Of a DNA stretch of 64,000 bases, positions 37,701 through 50,600 are shown piece after piece. Position numbers and translations under genes: made by a program. How positions within the stretch are numbered: the stretch's first letter is position 1; every line of letters begins with the position of its first letter. A model generated the notes under the pieces. It worked only from the letters and a program-made list of their open reading frames with translations, was not told the origin of the DNA and ran no database searches. The DNA comes from Pomacea canaliculata (Eukaryota > Mollusca > Gastropoda > Architaenioglossa > Ampullariidae): NCBI RefSeq assembly GCF_003073045.1, contig NC_037602.1, positions 7,860,464 to 7,924,463 of the forward strand, in the 5' to 3' direction.

Positions 37701-39867
37701 ACCTCCCTATTTACCTGATCCTGCTTCTCGTAAAATTTTAACATGATCACTGCCACTGTGAATGCCATTTAATTTCAGACTTGCAGCATTTGCAACCTCT
37801 TGCCGGAGATTCAGCTCAAGCTGAAATCTGTTGAGGATCGAAGGTTCATTTGAAAGATGACATCATTAAATTTGAATATTGCTCTTGCTCGGTTGTTGAA
37901 TTCTGTCAGTTGGACAGAGGGAGGACGGTTGTGGTGGGCGACTGGTGGGGCCGGAGTTATGATGCAAGGGTAAGTCGTTGCCCTGGAACAATATGGGGAA
38001 CGAGAGGACAAGAGTTTTGTTTCCAAAGTTATAAAGCGATTTGTTGTTTTAACTCCAAAGCTGTACTTATAAAGTGGTTCAAAGGTTTCCTAAGAAAAAA
38101 ACAAAACAAAAACATGAAGTAGTGTCGACGTGGTCTGGACATCGCTTTGTAACTATTTCCCCATTTTACCTCGGGGAAACAGCTTACTTTTACTTCATAC
38201 CTACAGCCCCTGGAAGTGATAATACGTGTGCATACCTCCATAGACTGAAGGATTGATTAAAATATTGTATTTTCGATTAATGTTCTTTCAAGTGTTTTTA
38301 AAACTTCATCCTCTGCGTAACAGATGGCGGGTGTCATACACAATCAATGTGTAACGATTCTGTGAAAATGGAAGGACACCCGTCAGTTGTTAACCTGGTG
38401 TTCAATGCATGATGGAAGAAAAAAAATGGTAATAAGAATGCTAAGACATAATTTGGAGACATATTGCAATTGTCCGAAACTATAATTAAAATTATATTTT
38501 ACCTTTGTCTTGCTGTTGAAATTGAGTGAAACTGGTGAGTACAGTTTTCATAATTTTAGGGAAATGTTCTGTTGATGTTCTCTATCTTATTAAATGACTG
38601 GTTATTATTTCAATTTTAATTATTATCTCTTCATGTATATCTTGTATTAATTGATATCTATGGTAACCAGATAAGAAATTTGGCACTTAACAAAAAAAGA
38701 CATGACCAGCAATACATAAAGATACGGCCATTTTCGATACATATGTAAACAAATACATTGTATGTATGATTCTTTATAGGCAGATAGAAGGTTTTTTCAT
38801 GCCTGTCTTTCAGGCAATTGTTTTTAAAGGGGAACATGTATGCAAAACTGTTATAAAATGTTGTTGTACACTTCAAGATCACCATTGAGAGGACTACTAC
38901 GTGCTCAAACTTCAATTTTCCCTAAAAATATTTTCAGTCCGAGTCGGGGAAAACTTTGAGCCTTCATTTGTTGAGCTTAATCCCAGGGTTGACATCTGCA
39001 AATTAGTTGCTGAAAACTCACCATGATACACTGGAGCTACAGTATGTAGCATGCAGTGTCTCTCACAAAGAACTTTCCTAGTGTTGTGGTGGGTTACCAA
39101 ATAATGTCCTCTCATATCTTTGTCAGTAGATGCTTTGGTTTCCAGCTTGGATAAATTGGTTGTGCCAGTGACGAGAGCAGATTGGATGCAGCCTACTTAT
39201 TGCTTGTGCTAGCCTTGCAACTACTGCATTGAACTACTGATAAGCTACCCTGTGGATGAAATTTAGTGAACACCAAGTTAGCTTAGGGAAGGAGAGGGAG
39301 TCAGGTTGAAATTCATTATAAAATGTTTTTCCGGTTTTTTGTTCAACTTTAGTACTGTTCACTGCAAAGTCTCGGTAGAGCCAACAAAAATTAAAGTCTG
39401 AATTAGTAATTAATTATACCAATTCTTTATGTCTGAAAGATAATAAAGCTATTTTGTAACCTCACAAGTAAAAGAAAATCTGCAAAATGATTTTCTGTAA
39501 AACTGTTTAACTCGTTCTCAAAACGTGCATTTTGCAGCATTGACTGACTTGGAAAACAAATAAAAGTCGCTTCTAATAAATACTGGATACCCAACGTTTA
39601 CAGGTGTATGTCAAATGTATACATACATGCAATACACAATAGATGTCTGTAGTAATTTACATCACGGAATTTAGTCACCCCTCGCCCCTGCACGTTTATT
39701 AGCATCAAAGTAAATAAAGTAAACCCATAAAAAAAGTAATTGATGCAATAACTCATTGTTAGAATTAACCTTACTGCCCAACATAATTATACACTTGCAA
39801 AATACGTTTATAAAGGTCTTTACATTTATGCTAATATATTTTTCAGTCCATGTTTGTAAACTTTTTT

Positions 39868-39871
39868 ATAG

Positions 39872-39902
<31 letters not shown>
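39868..39902. repeat. Poly(T) tract
   Basis: More than 30 uninterrupted T residues. It could be the reverse complement of a retroelement tail, but no element body is recognisable next to it. Confidence 0.85.
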
Positions 39903-39904
<2 letters not shown>

Positions 39905-40354
39905 AAAAGTGCGAATAATTTAAGTCAAACCTTTTGAACTTGGCTGAAGCAAACCTTCGTGTTATAGTTTACATGCCGAAAAACAATTAAGCATTTTTGT
40001 TTCGAATTAGCCAGGGTTCAGAAGAAAGCTAACAAATTACCTCAACTCTTACCTTCGGAGATAGACAAAAAGATTGTGATGATGGGGGGTGCTTCTGATA
40101 CTGCGCCTGGTGATGAAAGCTAGGTCCAACACTCACCCACTCACATTCTCAACTGACCCTGCCCTAGAATCAGTATCGGATTTTCTTTGCAAGTACACCA
40201 ATGACAAAAGGTACCCAGGTATCTAACCAGAGGAGTATCTAATAAAAAAAAATTTAAAAAAAAAAAAAAAGCCGCGCGCACGCTCTTCAGTCTTCGCGAC
40301 CTACACCCGACCAGGACCTGTCACGTGACCATTCTCCTCCCAGGCAATGCAGCC

Positions 40355-43300
40355 ATGAGGTGTCACCTCCGTCGCGCTGTCATTCTGGTCATCTCCCTCA
40401 CCACGATGTTGTCGACCATCTTGTTTCTCGGGCAGCTGGAAGAAGGCAGGCGACTCCGCTTCGTTCTGGAGGTCTCAGACAGGATCGGAGCTCACCCATG
40501 GACACAGCAGCGGTCCGAGCCTCCCACAGTCGCACGGAGGATCACGGCCGAGGAATTCCGGCGAAATCCTTTGCTGAAGACAGGCAAGTACACGATGTTG
40601 CACATGAACTTTAGACGACTTCTGAGAAGACTTTAAAGCTTCAGACAAAGAGGACACTCAGTACTCTGCTCTATACAGTATTGACTAAAACTTGTCACCT
40701 TTGAACTTCAGTGTATTGACTTGGCATTAAAGGCAGGCCGAAAGACTTCATTTCTGAGCTGCACATAATCGACGAAGACATTCATTGGTATTTATTATCA
40801 TCCATCTCACTAAATCTTCGACATTGTTCTGTCTAAATTTACCAGCTTCCCCAGGTTCAGTCCGTCACAGACGGTAGCCTGTGACGTTTATACCACGCAC
40901 AACTGATGTGCTACAGTGACATGACTGACCGAAACATATTCTGAAAGTATCACCATGTTCAGTTTTATTCTGTTACATCTGTTGATGACAATAACTTCAG
41001 TCTTCCATGGAATACCTAACTGCCATATTCTTAACAGACTTTTCAGAGTTAAGTAAAAGTCTCTAGCCTAGCTGAACTTTAAATGAGTCGCCGAGTCTGC
41101 GAAGAAGAGCGAACCCAACCCTCCACTTGTATCTTCTTAGATAAATCAGTTGAGTATGCCGGTGGGTTTGAATTTTGTAGTCACAGGCCAAAGTGAGTTT
41201 TGAACCATCTGCTGCTTGGAAGTGGATCGCGCCAGCCGTTGGTTCTCTAGTGATAATAATCTTTTCTAATAAAACCTTTAATAACCTACTATGTACGGAC
41301 ACAACATGGCATATAATCTATATGCGCACTGAACCTGTCGTAGTTTTGGTGTGCACGTCAGTTTGTATAACAGCTGAAATACAGGTATAGAAATCGCAGA
41401 CAGCAATGGTAAAAAAAAAAATAATAATAACAACAACAATAATAAGCACAATTGTTTAACACATTTCCCCCAGTAAGCACAAGTTGCTTGCTGTAACAAA
41501 TGAGATGCATGGAAAATAAAAACAGAAGAACAGTTGCAGAACTAGAAAGGAGAGAGGAGAAAGGAGGAGAGGAGAAGAAGAGGTGACAACCAGCTGCTGG
41601 AGGTATAGTTTACGAAAGAGGCGGATCTTAGACACTCCCTGGAAATTACGAAGCCGTTCATATAACAAAGAGATGGGCAATGCAAAGAAAAAAAATCACT
41701 AACAGCATTTTTAAGCATTCAGTGTAAGGAAAAAAGTTATGTGACATTCAACAAGGAGTTGATTGTTGACATCCCGCTTCTCTTTTGTCTCTTATCACCT
41801 TTATTACCTGGCATTTGGTTCTATATCCCACCCTCGTATTTTTCAACATCCCTTCCTAACTGGAAACATTACGGACAACTTCATGAACACGAACAAGTCT
41901 GTATCCCCCCTTATCACTATATTGTTCCCCCTTTCTACATGCAGGCAACCCACTGATCGACGACTATGGCAGGAACAGCTCGGCTCCAGGTGAAATGGGT
42001 TCACCTGTTGTTTTGCCAGAGGAAATGAAAGCAAATGTCTCAGAAGCTTTGAGGATGTTTCGGGTAAATGTTCTGGCTAGTGACGTCATTCCCCTGAACC
42101 GGAAGGTGCCAGACAGCAGAGTGCCTGGGTATGTTTGCAAGCCAGAGTTTCCATTTACAAGCTTTTTTGTTCGTTCGTTTGGTCGCTCGTTCATAAGCTT
42201 ACTTGTTCGTTTTCCTTTTTTTTGTTGTTGTTCGTTTGTTTGTTTATTTGTTTGTCTGTTTGTTCGTTGGGACACTTCTTTGTTCGTTCGTTTGCTTTTT
42301 GTTGTTGTTGTTGTTTGTTTGTTTGTCTGTTTGTTCGTTGGGACACTTCTTTGTTCGTTCGTTTGCTTTTTGTTGTTGTTGTTGTTGTTGTTTGTTTGTT
42401 TGTCTGTTTGTTCGTTGGGACACTTCTTTGTTCGTTCGTTTGCTTTTTGTTGTTGTTGTTGTTGTTGTTTGTTTGTTTGTCTGTTTGTTCGTTGGGACAC
42501 TTCTTTGTTCGTTCGTTTTCTTTTTGTTTTTTGTTGTTGTTGTTTGTTTGTTAGTCTGTTTGTTCGTTCGGACAGTTCTTTGTTCGTTCGTTTGTTTTAA
42601 AGTTGAGTAAGAAGATGAAACAATGTATCCCAAAGAGTTAAAACTCTTCTTTGTCTTCGCCGTTCTTACATTCAGCTGTTGCAATACTGTGCTTGTCAGG
42701 TTAAGCTGTCTGACATTTATTCGTTCAGTATATTGCCCCTGTCAAAGGAGCGCGTGCTTGAGTGTGCGTGTGTGTGTGTGGCCAGATGCCGGGGAAAGCA
42801 GTTTGCTCGCGACCTCCCGACGGCGTCCGTCGTCATCACTGTCCACGATGAGTGGCCGTCCGTCCTGCAGCGAACGCTGTACAGCGTCATCAACAGGTCG
42901 CCGCGCCACCTGCTGATGGAGATCATTCTTGTGGACGACAACAGCACGCTGAGTGAGTTTCAAATTCTTTCGATTGAACAGAAAAGAGAATTTGAATCAG
43001 CAGCATTTCTTTTTGGACAACATCCAGAATTATTGAGCTGTTAAATTTTTTTAAACTATTTGTTTATTAATTCTGTCTTGGACTTCCTCGGACAGACAAT
43101 AAAGTTTGATTTGATTAGATGCACGTGCACATCTTCTATCTCAAAATACCCACCCATAAATAGTCAAATCTTCCAGTGAGCGAAGTTCGATATATATATA
43201 TACTCTTGCTGGAGTATGAGAACACCAGGTCTACCTACTTACAGAGGGTCTGCAGCAAGACCTGGACGATCGCATTGCCGCAGACTTCCCTGATGGTCTC

Positions 43301-43727
43301 GTGCACGTCGTCAGGATGAGGCAGCGCGCGGGGCTGGTGCGAGCACGCATGGCTGGCGTTCGTGCGGCCAAGGGGGACGTCATCGTCATCCTCGACAGCC
43401 ACTCTGAGGTCAACGTCGAGTGGTCAGCCACTGATTTTTTGTATCTCATTGCCCACAACTGTCTTGTCTGTTGGCCTTGTCCACAAAGAACTCACGATAA
43501 TTAACAGCTAAGGAGGGAGAGGGGAGTCAAATGATGCGATATACTTCCAGATGAACTAATCATTACCAAACCTATTTAAAAATTCATTCTCTGATTTAAT
43601 TGGAGTGACATCAAAGATTATTCTGGAATCGTTACCACAGTCCACATTAGAGATTGAATGACTACGTCTGCCTGACCCCTAGCTTGCTGGAATTACTGGT
43701 TAGTTACTAGCTTGGATGGATGGATGA

Positions 43728-43785
<58 letters not shown>

Positions 43786-46568
43786 CAGGCTGGAACCTCT
43801 CCTGACACAAATCAAAGCGGACCAGACGAGTGTAGCGCTGAGCCTGCTGGACTACATCCACGCCGAGACGTTTGCCTACCGCTCCCACAAGCTCTCCCAG
43901 GTGCGGTACGGCTTCGACTGGCGTCTGGTGTTTTATGAAACCTTCTTCAGACCCTTCTCCAACGATGCTTCTGTGAAACCGTAAGCCTCATCTCGAGTGA
44001 TCTCTGTCTTTCTCTCTCTCCCTCCCTCTCTGTGTGCCTGAGCTAAGTTTAATCATATCGCCTCAGAAAAAGAAATGCACGTGGAAATGCATGTAGTGGG
44101 TGTATTCATGGAAGTAACAGCTCGCTGTTCAAAAATCCTCCTGCTGATTCATAGGGGCGTGGTGACGGTGGGCACTGCCTTCGCAGTGGACAGGAAATAT
44201 TTTCTGAAGCTGGGCGGATATGACGAAGGAATGGACGTATGGGGAGGAGAGAACCTGGAGCTGTCATGGCGGGTAGGTACTGCCGGGTACTGGTTGGAGA
44301 TGACGGCCGTCGGGTCGTGCTAAGGTCTTAGGAAACAAACGTGTCCACCTGTCAAGCAGAGTAATTGTTACAGTGAGCAATAACGTGTGTGTATATATAT
44401 ATAAGGTTGGTAGTGAGTAGGGTGAGGCGCGGATACGTAATCTGCAGCTTTTTTGTACTCACCAACACCACCACCACCCTCACCACTGTATCCAAGAAAT
44501 GAAATGAGTTCCTGTTGCTGACGCAGCCAACTGTGTCGCCAGGTGTGGATGTGTGGGGGGTCAATGGTGCACGTCCCCTGCTCCAAGGTGGGTCACATTG
44601 CCCGCCCGCAGCCCTACTCCTTCCCCGCGGGCCGGCAGCACACGGAGATGCACAATTACAAGCGCGCCGTGGAGGTGTGGATGAACGACAATCACAAGAT
44701 CTTTGTCTACAGCTACTTTCCTCAGATGAAGGTGAATACGACTTACTCTCAAAGTCTTTACTTGACCTTTTTATAATAATCACCCTTTTCGCCTACCTTC
44801 CCCCCCCCCCCCACACACACACACACAAAACAAACCCATCTATTGTAAAAAAGGCAAATTAAAGTCCTGTTTAGAATGAAGATAATTCCAGATGAATATT
44901 CTTTTCAATAATCATTTTAAAATTAATATTCTAATATAAAAATCGGGAGGATAATAAAAGAAAAAATTATAAATAAACAAACACAACAAAACACCCACTT
45001 GTTTTCATGTTTCACATGAATATTGAATATCCAGCTACAGGTTTCCTTTGCCTTTTAAAAAAAACACTATCCCTAAACGATTCTGGATAAATGAATGAAT
45101 AATTAGAATTACTTCCTTCTATTATAAATTCGTCTGCTGTTGTTGTCTCTAACTGTTCAGACGCTAGATGCTGGAAACCTGACGGAACGAAAGGAACTGA
45201 AACAGAAGCTCGGCTGCAGCTCGGACTTCGACTGGTTCCTGGAGCGCGTGTGGCCGGAACTTACCGTCTTCGACAAAAACGCTTCTGTCTGGGGTGCAGT
45301 AAGTTACTAATCGATCTAAAAATACTAAATACAAAGATACTTAGATAATAAATGAAAGCTATTAATGTAGATACACGTTACAGACTTACAGCGCCGATAC
45401 ACTGAGGAGAAGGATGAGAATGCGATGATGATAATGATGACATTTCGTGGGCTGCGTATAAAGACGCTTATATTGTTAAAATTAAAATTAACTTTATTTA
45501 GTTTTAAGTCTACCTCTTCGGCAACAGATTTTGAGATTTGCTGCCAATGTGTAGCACGTTGTGATTGATTCTTTAGCAGTACAAATGCTATGTACACCTA
45601 CTTCAGACAACCACACATTAGCAAATCTTCGTTATCACCAAATTATGGTGCTACATCTCCAGTGGTTTCTTACCCTAGGTGGCCAATATTGCCCTGGGTC
45701 TGTGCCTGGACACTCACAATAACGTGTATTATGCTGAAAAACCATTTTTCGCAGAGCCATGCCACGGACAGCTCAACTCTCAGGTAGGTTGCAATGATGT
45801 GTGCGGCAACTATTTTCAACTGGCAAAAAACACGTTTAAAATGTTATCATAAGCAACAAAAAAATTTTTTTTAATAAAAAAAATTAATTTTCCCACACCA
45901 GTTACTATCCACAATCAGGCATGGCTGCTGCATCCGTTGTTTTGTGTTTCAGGGCTTCTCGCTGACCAAGGACGGAGTCTTGAAGTCAGGTCTTCACTGT
46001 GTAGTCGTCAGGAACGACAACTCTGGCGCACGCGCACTGTTGGCGAATTGCTTCTCTGCCCCTGTCGACAAGTGGGCGTATCCCAAGGTTTGTCAACTGA
46101 GCATTTACTTCAGATGAGTGACTCTATACATCGTTTGAGAAATTTTTTTCGAACATTTATATTTTGTTTACTTAGCTCACTCTACAATCTTGAATTTTGT
46201 AAGATTCGATCTTCTTTGTTTGTTATTTTTCGGACTCGCAAATGTGAACATGTCACACCATAGAGAAAGATCCTTCCTTTACACAGTGACACTTACTTTT
46301 AATTACAACTGGATTATTGAAAGACTACATAAATACTTCTAGTCTTCTCTTGAAACGGAGAACACATTTTGTTGCTTGGGATCATTTTTCTGAACACTTC
46401 GTTTCTGCGCGAAATATGTTGCAGGTGAATGAACATTTGTGTCACCAACGTAGTGGTCTCTGCTTAGATTTGTGCGACAAGGTGCCTTGCATCAAGAACT
46501 GTACCGCGGATGTCAGCCAGAAGTGGACCTTCATACAACCCACTTCCGGGCTGCAAAGAGTCGGTTGA
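40355..46568 (+). CDS. Polypeptide N-acetylgalactosaminyltransferase, complete (11 exons, 592 aa)
   Basis: Exons are 40355-40583, 41945-42128, 42786-42952, 43245-43422, 43789-43980, 44155-44272, 44543-44731, 45161-45298, 45679-45783, 45953-46087 and 46425-46568. Phases join to 1779 nt ending in TGA. The family moves GalNAc from UDP-GalNAc to Ser/Thr, starting mucin-type O-glycans in the Golgi. An N-terminal anchor ([19 protein letters not shown]) precedes the stem. The GT-A catalytic domain has [26 protein letters not shown], the metal-binding LDSHSEVN (DxH), GFDWRLVF, the Gal/GalNAc-T motif [18 protein letters not shown] and a third metal ligand in CSKVGH. A C-terminal ricin-type lectin domain has [13 protein letters not shown] and a final QKW. 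The gene is closest in style to the GALNT2 type. Oddities are a GC-AG first intron and Ser instead of Cys after DSH. A second start at 40325 is possible. The paralogue follows at 53937. Confidence 0.95.
40584..41944 (+). other. GC-AG intron (intron 1 of the first GalNAc-T)
   Basis: The exon ends AAG ACA G and the next bases are gcaagt; the next exon opens GC AAC CCA after tgcag. A GC donor with otherwise perfect consensus (CAG|GCAAGT) is required to give [10 protein letters not shown]. The paralogue at 54165/54514 uses GTATCT at the homologous border and gives the same protein text, so the position is secure. Confidence 0.8.
42160..42600. repeat. Minisatellite of 71-77 bp units with variable GTT runs
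   Basis: The anchor ggacacttctttgttcg recurs at about 42271, 42342, 42419 and 42496, with a variant at 42571, giving spacings of 71, 77, 77 and 75. Units differ mainly by the number of GTT triplets. The long open frames on both strands are by-products of the repeat, not genes. It lies in intron 2 of the first GalNAc-T. Confidence 0.9.
43060..43118 (+). mobile_element. CR1/Rex1-type LINE 3' tail only
   Basis: The text ttctgtcttggacttcctcg and acagacaataaagtttgatt matches the 3' end of the LINE at 28190-28925, including the trailing TTGATT microsatellite. Only the last tens of bases are recognisable, so it is an extremely 5'-truncated copy in intron 3 of the first GalNAc-T. Confidence 0.65.
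43717..43785. repeat. (GATT)n microsatellite running into an acceptor site
   Basis: About 13 GATT units end at ttgatcag, directly before exon 5 of the first GalNAc-T (43789). The usual polypyrimidine tract is therefore formed by the microsatellite itself. Confidence 0.9.
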
Positions 46569-46798
46569 CTCACGGACGTGTAGCTCTGGATTGCTGGCGG
46601 TTTGCCAGGAACAAAGCCTTTCGCGAGGTTGTAAGTTGTCTGGTCTCGGCGAGCCCTTTGTCAGGGAACAGCGCTGAAGTAAAAATGCCAACAGTATGTT
46701 TGAAATACGTTTGTTGCTTAGTTTTTCTTTCTTTTTAACAAAGACAACGGCTTCTACCCACTAAGGCTTGGAGCCAGAAAACTGAAAACACAACAGAC

Positions 46799-46804
46799 AA
46801 TAAA
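46799..46804 (+). terminator. Candidate poly(A) signal of the first GalNAc-T
   Basis: AATAAA lies about 230 nt after the stop codon at 46566-46568, followed by a T-rich stretch (gatcttttgtacc). The surrounding text (acagacaataaagcttgat) also resembles the tail of the CR1/Rex1-like LINE family in this window, so the signal may derive from that element. Confidence 0.5.
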
Positions 46805-46975
46805 GCTTGATCTTTTGTACCTCAATTAACAGGAGAGCTCACATCGTCTGCTCTTCTTCGTTGTGTTGATAGTAAAACCGGAAGCGCATTCGACCAAAAG
46901 ACTCTTTGTAGAAGTTCTGCAAGCAGTCTAGATACGATACATCCGTGGTTGAGTAAGGGCTTTGTTTGCCCTCAG

Positions 46976-47145
46976 TCAATGCCTTGTGTCTGCCGAGACA
47001 AACATTGAGCCTCTTGCGAAGTTCTCAGCTGTTAGTTTTGGTGAGCCTAAATAATAAATGTAACTAAACCGGAAGTTTTGTATACACCAGCCTCGCTTTA
47101 GTAGTTAACTGGAAAAAATCGTCTGCAAGCAGTCCAGTAACACAA
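46976..47145. repeat. Dispersed repeat, copy 2 (related to 32254-32475)
   Basis: It shares gcctcttgcgaagttctc, gttagtyt-ggygagcct, actaaaccggaa and gtagttaactgg with copy 1. A further partial unit (aaaaccggaagcgc ... ttctgcaagcagtct) lies just upstream at about 46870-46930. It lies in the 3' flank of the first GalNAc-T. Confidence 0.7.
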
Positions 47146-47149
47146 GTTC

Positions 47150-50100
47150 GTGGTATAATCCCTGCAAAATGATTGTTTATGTACTTGTTGCTTCCAAACG
47201 ATTCGTGCTTCCTGCTAATCATTGTCTACCAGGTTCTTTGTTATCAAGTGAGAGTAAGTCGTTTCTGCAGGACGAAATGGAGAAGTTAAGGAAAAGAGTC
47301 ATGAAACAATCCCATTCATTTAACATTGAACCTCCCGCCCATCCTCTTGGCCTACAGCCGCCGCCCTCGCCCGCCTGACCTTTTATATAACCTGGCTATT
47401 TTAGGACCATAACAGTTTCTAGGTCAGGCAGAGAGAAAGAATGGGGGGACACACACATAAGTAAACACTTGCACGCACAGAGACTCATTGTGGCGACTAC
47501 TGGAACCTTGGACTTGACCGCCCGAGGCGACTGGTCAAGATCAGGTTGACAGTAGATCGAGGGGTTCAGATGTTCTGGAAGATTCGGTCGGTGAGGGCAA
47601 AATAATATACATTTATATTTAGTCGAGGTTGGAGGATTAGGAGCGCTTTCTGGAGATTCTTTGGTGAAGTGACAGTTTAACTACCGAGTGTCTTTTAAAT
47701 TCTGTACTGCACCACGGACTGAGATTACTGTTTTATGTGGAATGTTTGTCATCCTTCTTCCACCACTCCGCTGGGGGACGTAAAGCATCTCGATCTTTGC
47801 TATTAGGATTTCTTGCGTGCCTTGCTCACCCCTGTTTAACCACAGAAATATGATGTGTGGGGTACAGAACATTAAAATGTATATCAGTCATGTAGACTGT
47901 TTCAACGAATTCAAAATATTTGGTATGCATTGATACGATACAAGGTTTGTAAAACATATCATTTTGGTCGACATCATGTACATGCCATTGTTGATAACCC
48001 ACGGAAAGCACGCACAGCAACAGACAAAACACGACCATGACATAAAACGCAAAGACACCCTTTCTCCTCCTCTCTCTTGTCTTTGTCTCCATCACTCTAT
48101 TATACAAACAGATACTCTGTCTCTCAAAAAAAAAAAAAAAAAACCTACAAGCTCTCTCTCTCTCTCATACGCTATTCCCTTTGAGTGTCTCCCTTTACAC
48201 AAATACAAAAACACTCTCACTGTCTCTAGCCCTCTCATGTCTCTGTCTTTCACTCACTTTCTCTCTCTCATATATATATATACAGAGTACACCACCACTT
48301 TCTCTCTCTCTCATATATATATATACACAGTACACCCCCACCACCCCACCACACACACAGAGCAAAGGGATGTTCGTTTGTCAGTTCAGCAAATCAGCGA
48401 GAAAGTCGAAAGGCCTGTTTCCATCCTCCCGTCTTGACGGACTGGGATGTGACGCCGGCCATCAACGCCTTTGCCAAACATTGAGGTGGCTGAGAGATAA
48501 AAGCCTGTTTGTCAGGTACACGTAGTTCTCAAGCCTTTCATCCTTGCTATGCCAAGCAGGTGTAGCGACACTTTACAGCTTGCTTTTCCCTTTCTTGCAA
48601 ATTCTTGCGTGTTCACAGTGAGTTGCTGACATCCAGTGAATCAATCTGTATGTGTGTGTGTTTATATTTGTTTATTGTTTACATGTGAGTGCGTGAAGAA
48701 GACTTGTGGTTGTCTTTATGATTACGAGAGACTGTTTTACGTGCAGTTTTTATTGCAACATGCAGGCGTGTTTCTAACATAGTCGTTCTGATTCAGTTCG
48801 TTTATCTGTGTGCATAGACGTCACAAGTGTTTGTATGTCTGCATTGGAGCGTGGACGTGTCTATGTAACCCCTTACAAAGCTATACAGGCAGTTTTTTTA
48901 TACGTCCTTTTGTGCACAAAAGAACGGAGTTTCAAAAAATGGTGGCCACAAATCTTTTTTCAATAGCGGGTGGAAAGTAGTTGCTCAACCACTCGCTTCT
49001 GATGGCCAGGATGGCAAGGTAGGGCGCCACCTCAAGCGATTTTCCGCTCGACGCTCTCTACAGGCAAAGTCTTGATAAAAACTGAGTGCCTTGAGCACTG
49101 TCCTAGAAACAGATTGATCAGAATGTTATCCTCACATTATAATATGTAGGATATGGAATCGGAGCTCGCATGTATACTGAACGCGAGACCTGCAACATGA
49201 GCTGTTTCCGGAGCGTTGAGATTCATTTGCAGTGCAACCGTCAAGCCGGTCACATCGCAGAGTTGTTTATAAGGATGGGAATCTACAACGATTTTAAATG
49301 CTTTCCAGAAAAAAATCCCCAATGTGTGATTAAGTTCACATGTTCAGATCGGAAGGTACATTCCGATCCGTTCATGAGACACCAGGTTTGAATGGTGCGG
49401 CGGTAGTCTTCTAAGTTTTCGAAGGAAGTCAAGACCTGAACAAGGTAATATGTTTGTATTAATTTTGGCAGCTTAGTTTTCACGACCGACCGAAATATTT
49501 TATAGCAATGTAAATGTTTTTGGTTAATGTTATCGCTCTTTGTTAATGTTTCGATATGTCTGTTAAGTCTTACTAATTATTTAAAGCACGTGACCCGGAT
49601 GCATCAAAGTTTAGTTTTGTTGTGTTTGGTGTTTCGCGGTGTACTACTGTACCTACGAGACGTGCGATTCACGTGATTACCTGAATCATGTCTGGAACCA
49701 GCAATGACCAGCACCTTGACCACCCAACTCTCGAGTGCTGAATGCTTTCGCGCCCCCAAATGCCCCAACAGCTTTTAACCGACCATTTTTATTGTTTTGT
49801 CGTCACAGAAATAGAAAAGCCTGATTTTATTTGCCATACCCCTCTATGCCAAATAAAAATATTCGTAAAAAATAACACCAAGCATCGTCTGCTATGTGCG
49901 AGTTTCCCTTCTACCCTTAACTGCACAGGAATCTCCTGAAAAGGCAAGAAAATGTCTGACGCCAACACCATTACACTTGCCGTGTGTTCACCCAACCGTA
50001 GCAGCTTTACGACTTTTTTTTTTAAACCTTCGAATGTGGCTTTGCCGACAGAGTATGGTGACTGCTCATATGATCCAAGAATAGTGAACTGTCATTTTTT

Positions 50101-50600
50101 TTCTTGGATTATTTCTGTCACCAGAGTGAAAGCAGGCAATTTTCATTACTTTTATTGCAAAGTTCAAGTTTTCTCCTTTCCAAAAATTTTAGTTTCTTGA
50201 TCTAACGTTTACTCGAGAGCAACAAAGCCTAAAAATAAACATCATCCACTGACGTCTTAAGTTTACGTCACTGTTTTATTACGTCATTATATTTTTATGA
50301 CGTGCTAAGGGTTAAGCTGTTCACTGTCCAACACAAGCCCGGTCACGAATGTTCGAGTGGCTGAACTGGAGAGCTCATCTGAACAAACTGCGGGTTTCCT
50401 GTGCTTCTTGATTATTCGCCTTCACGATCAAGTGGGTGGCTAATCTGTGAAATTTAATTTATTCATATTAACGGGTTTAGAACAATCTTCTTTCATCTGG
50501 TACTGGAGGGAAGTCAATGTAGCAGTGCTGAACTCCACCAGAAGGTCTCTCATGGACATCCGGTCGACTTTGGGGCGCCAAGAGGGGAATTTTCTAATTT
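47150..50600. other. Intergenic DNA with simple repeats, no gene supported
   Basis: Contains a poly(A) run near 48,130 and CT/TA microsatellites at about 48,150-48,330. One plus-strand frame at 49170-49391 (73 codons) has six scattered cysteines (CNMSCF, LQCNRQ, KCF, QCV, TCSD) but no signal peptide, no splice borders I trust and no family I recognise. Confidence 0.45.

Larger units (their letters stand above)
36077..40300. other. Intergenic DNA between the DUF1647-like gene and the first GalNAc-T
   Basis: No exon with recognisable protein text was found. The segment holds CA/CG-type microsatellite near 37,420, a T run of about 32 bases at 39,870-39,902 and an A run at 40,241-40,271. The A run may be the tail of an unrecognised retroelement on the plus strand. 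Confidence 0.5.

Noticed and set aside
41964..42684. Long open frames on both strands rich in Cys/Phe/Leu or Gln/Thr/Asn
   Set aside because: They are translations of the GTT/GTTT minisatellite in a GalNAc-T intron; frames stay open only because the repeat lacks stop codons.
47964..48437. 157-codon plus-strand frame rich in Ser/Leu/Thr
   Set aside because: It spans poly(A), CT and TA microsatellites; the composition is explained by simple repeats.
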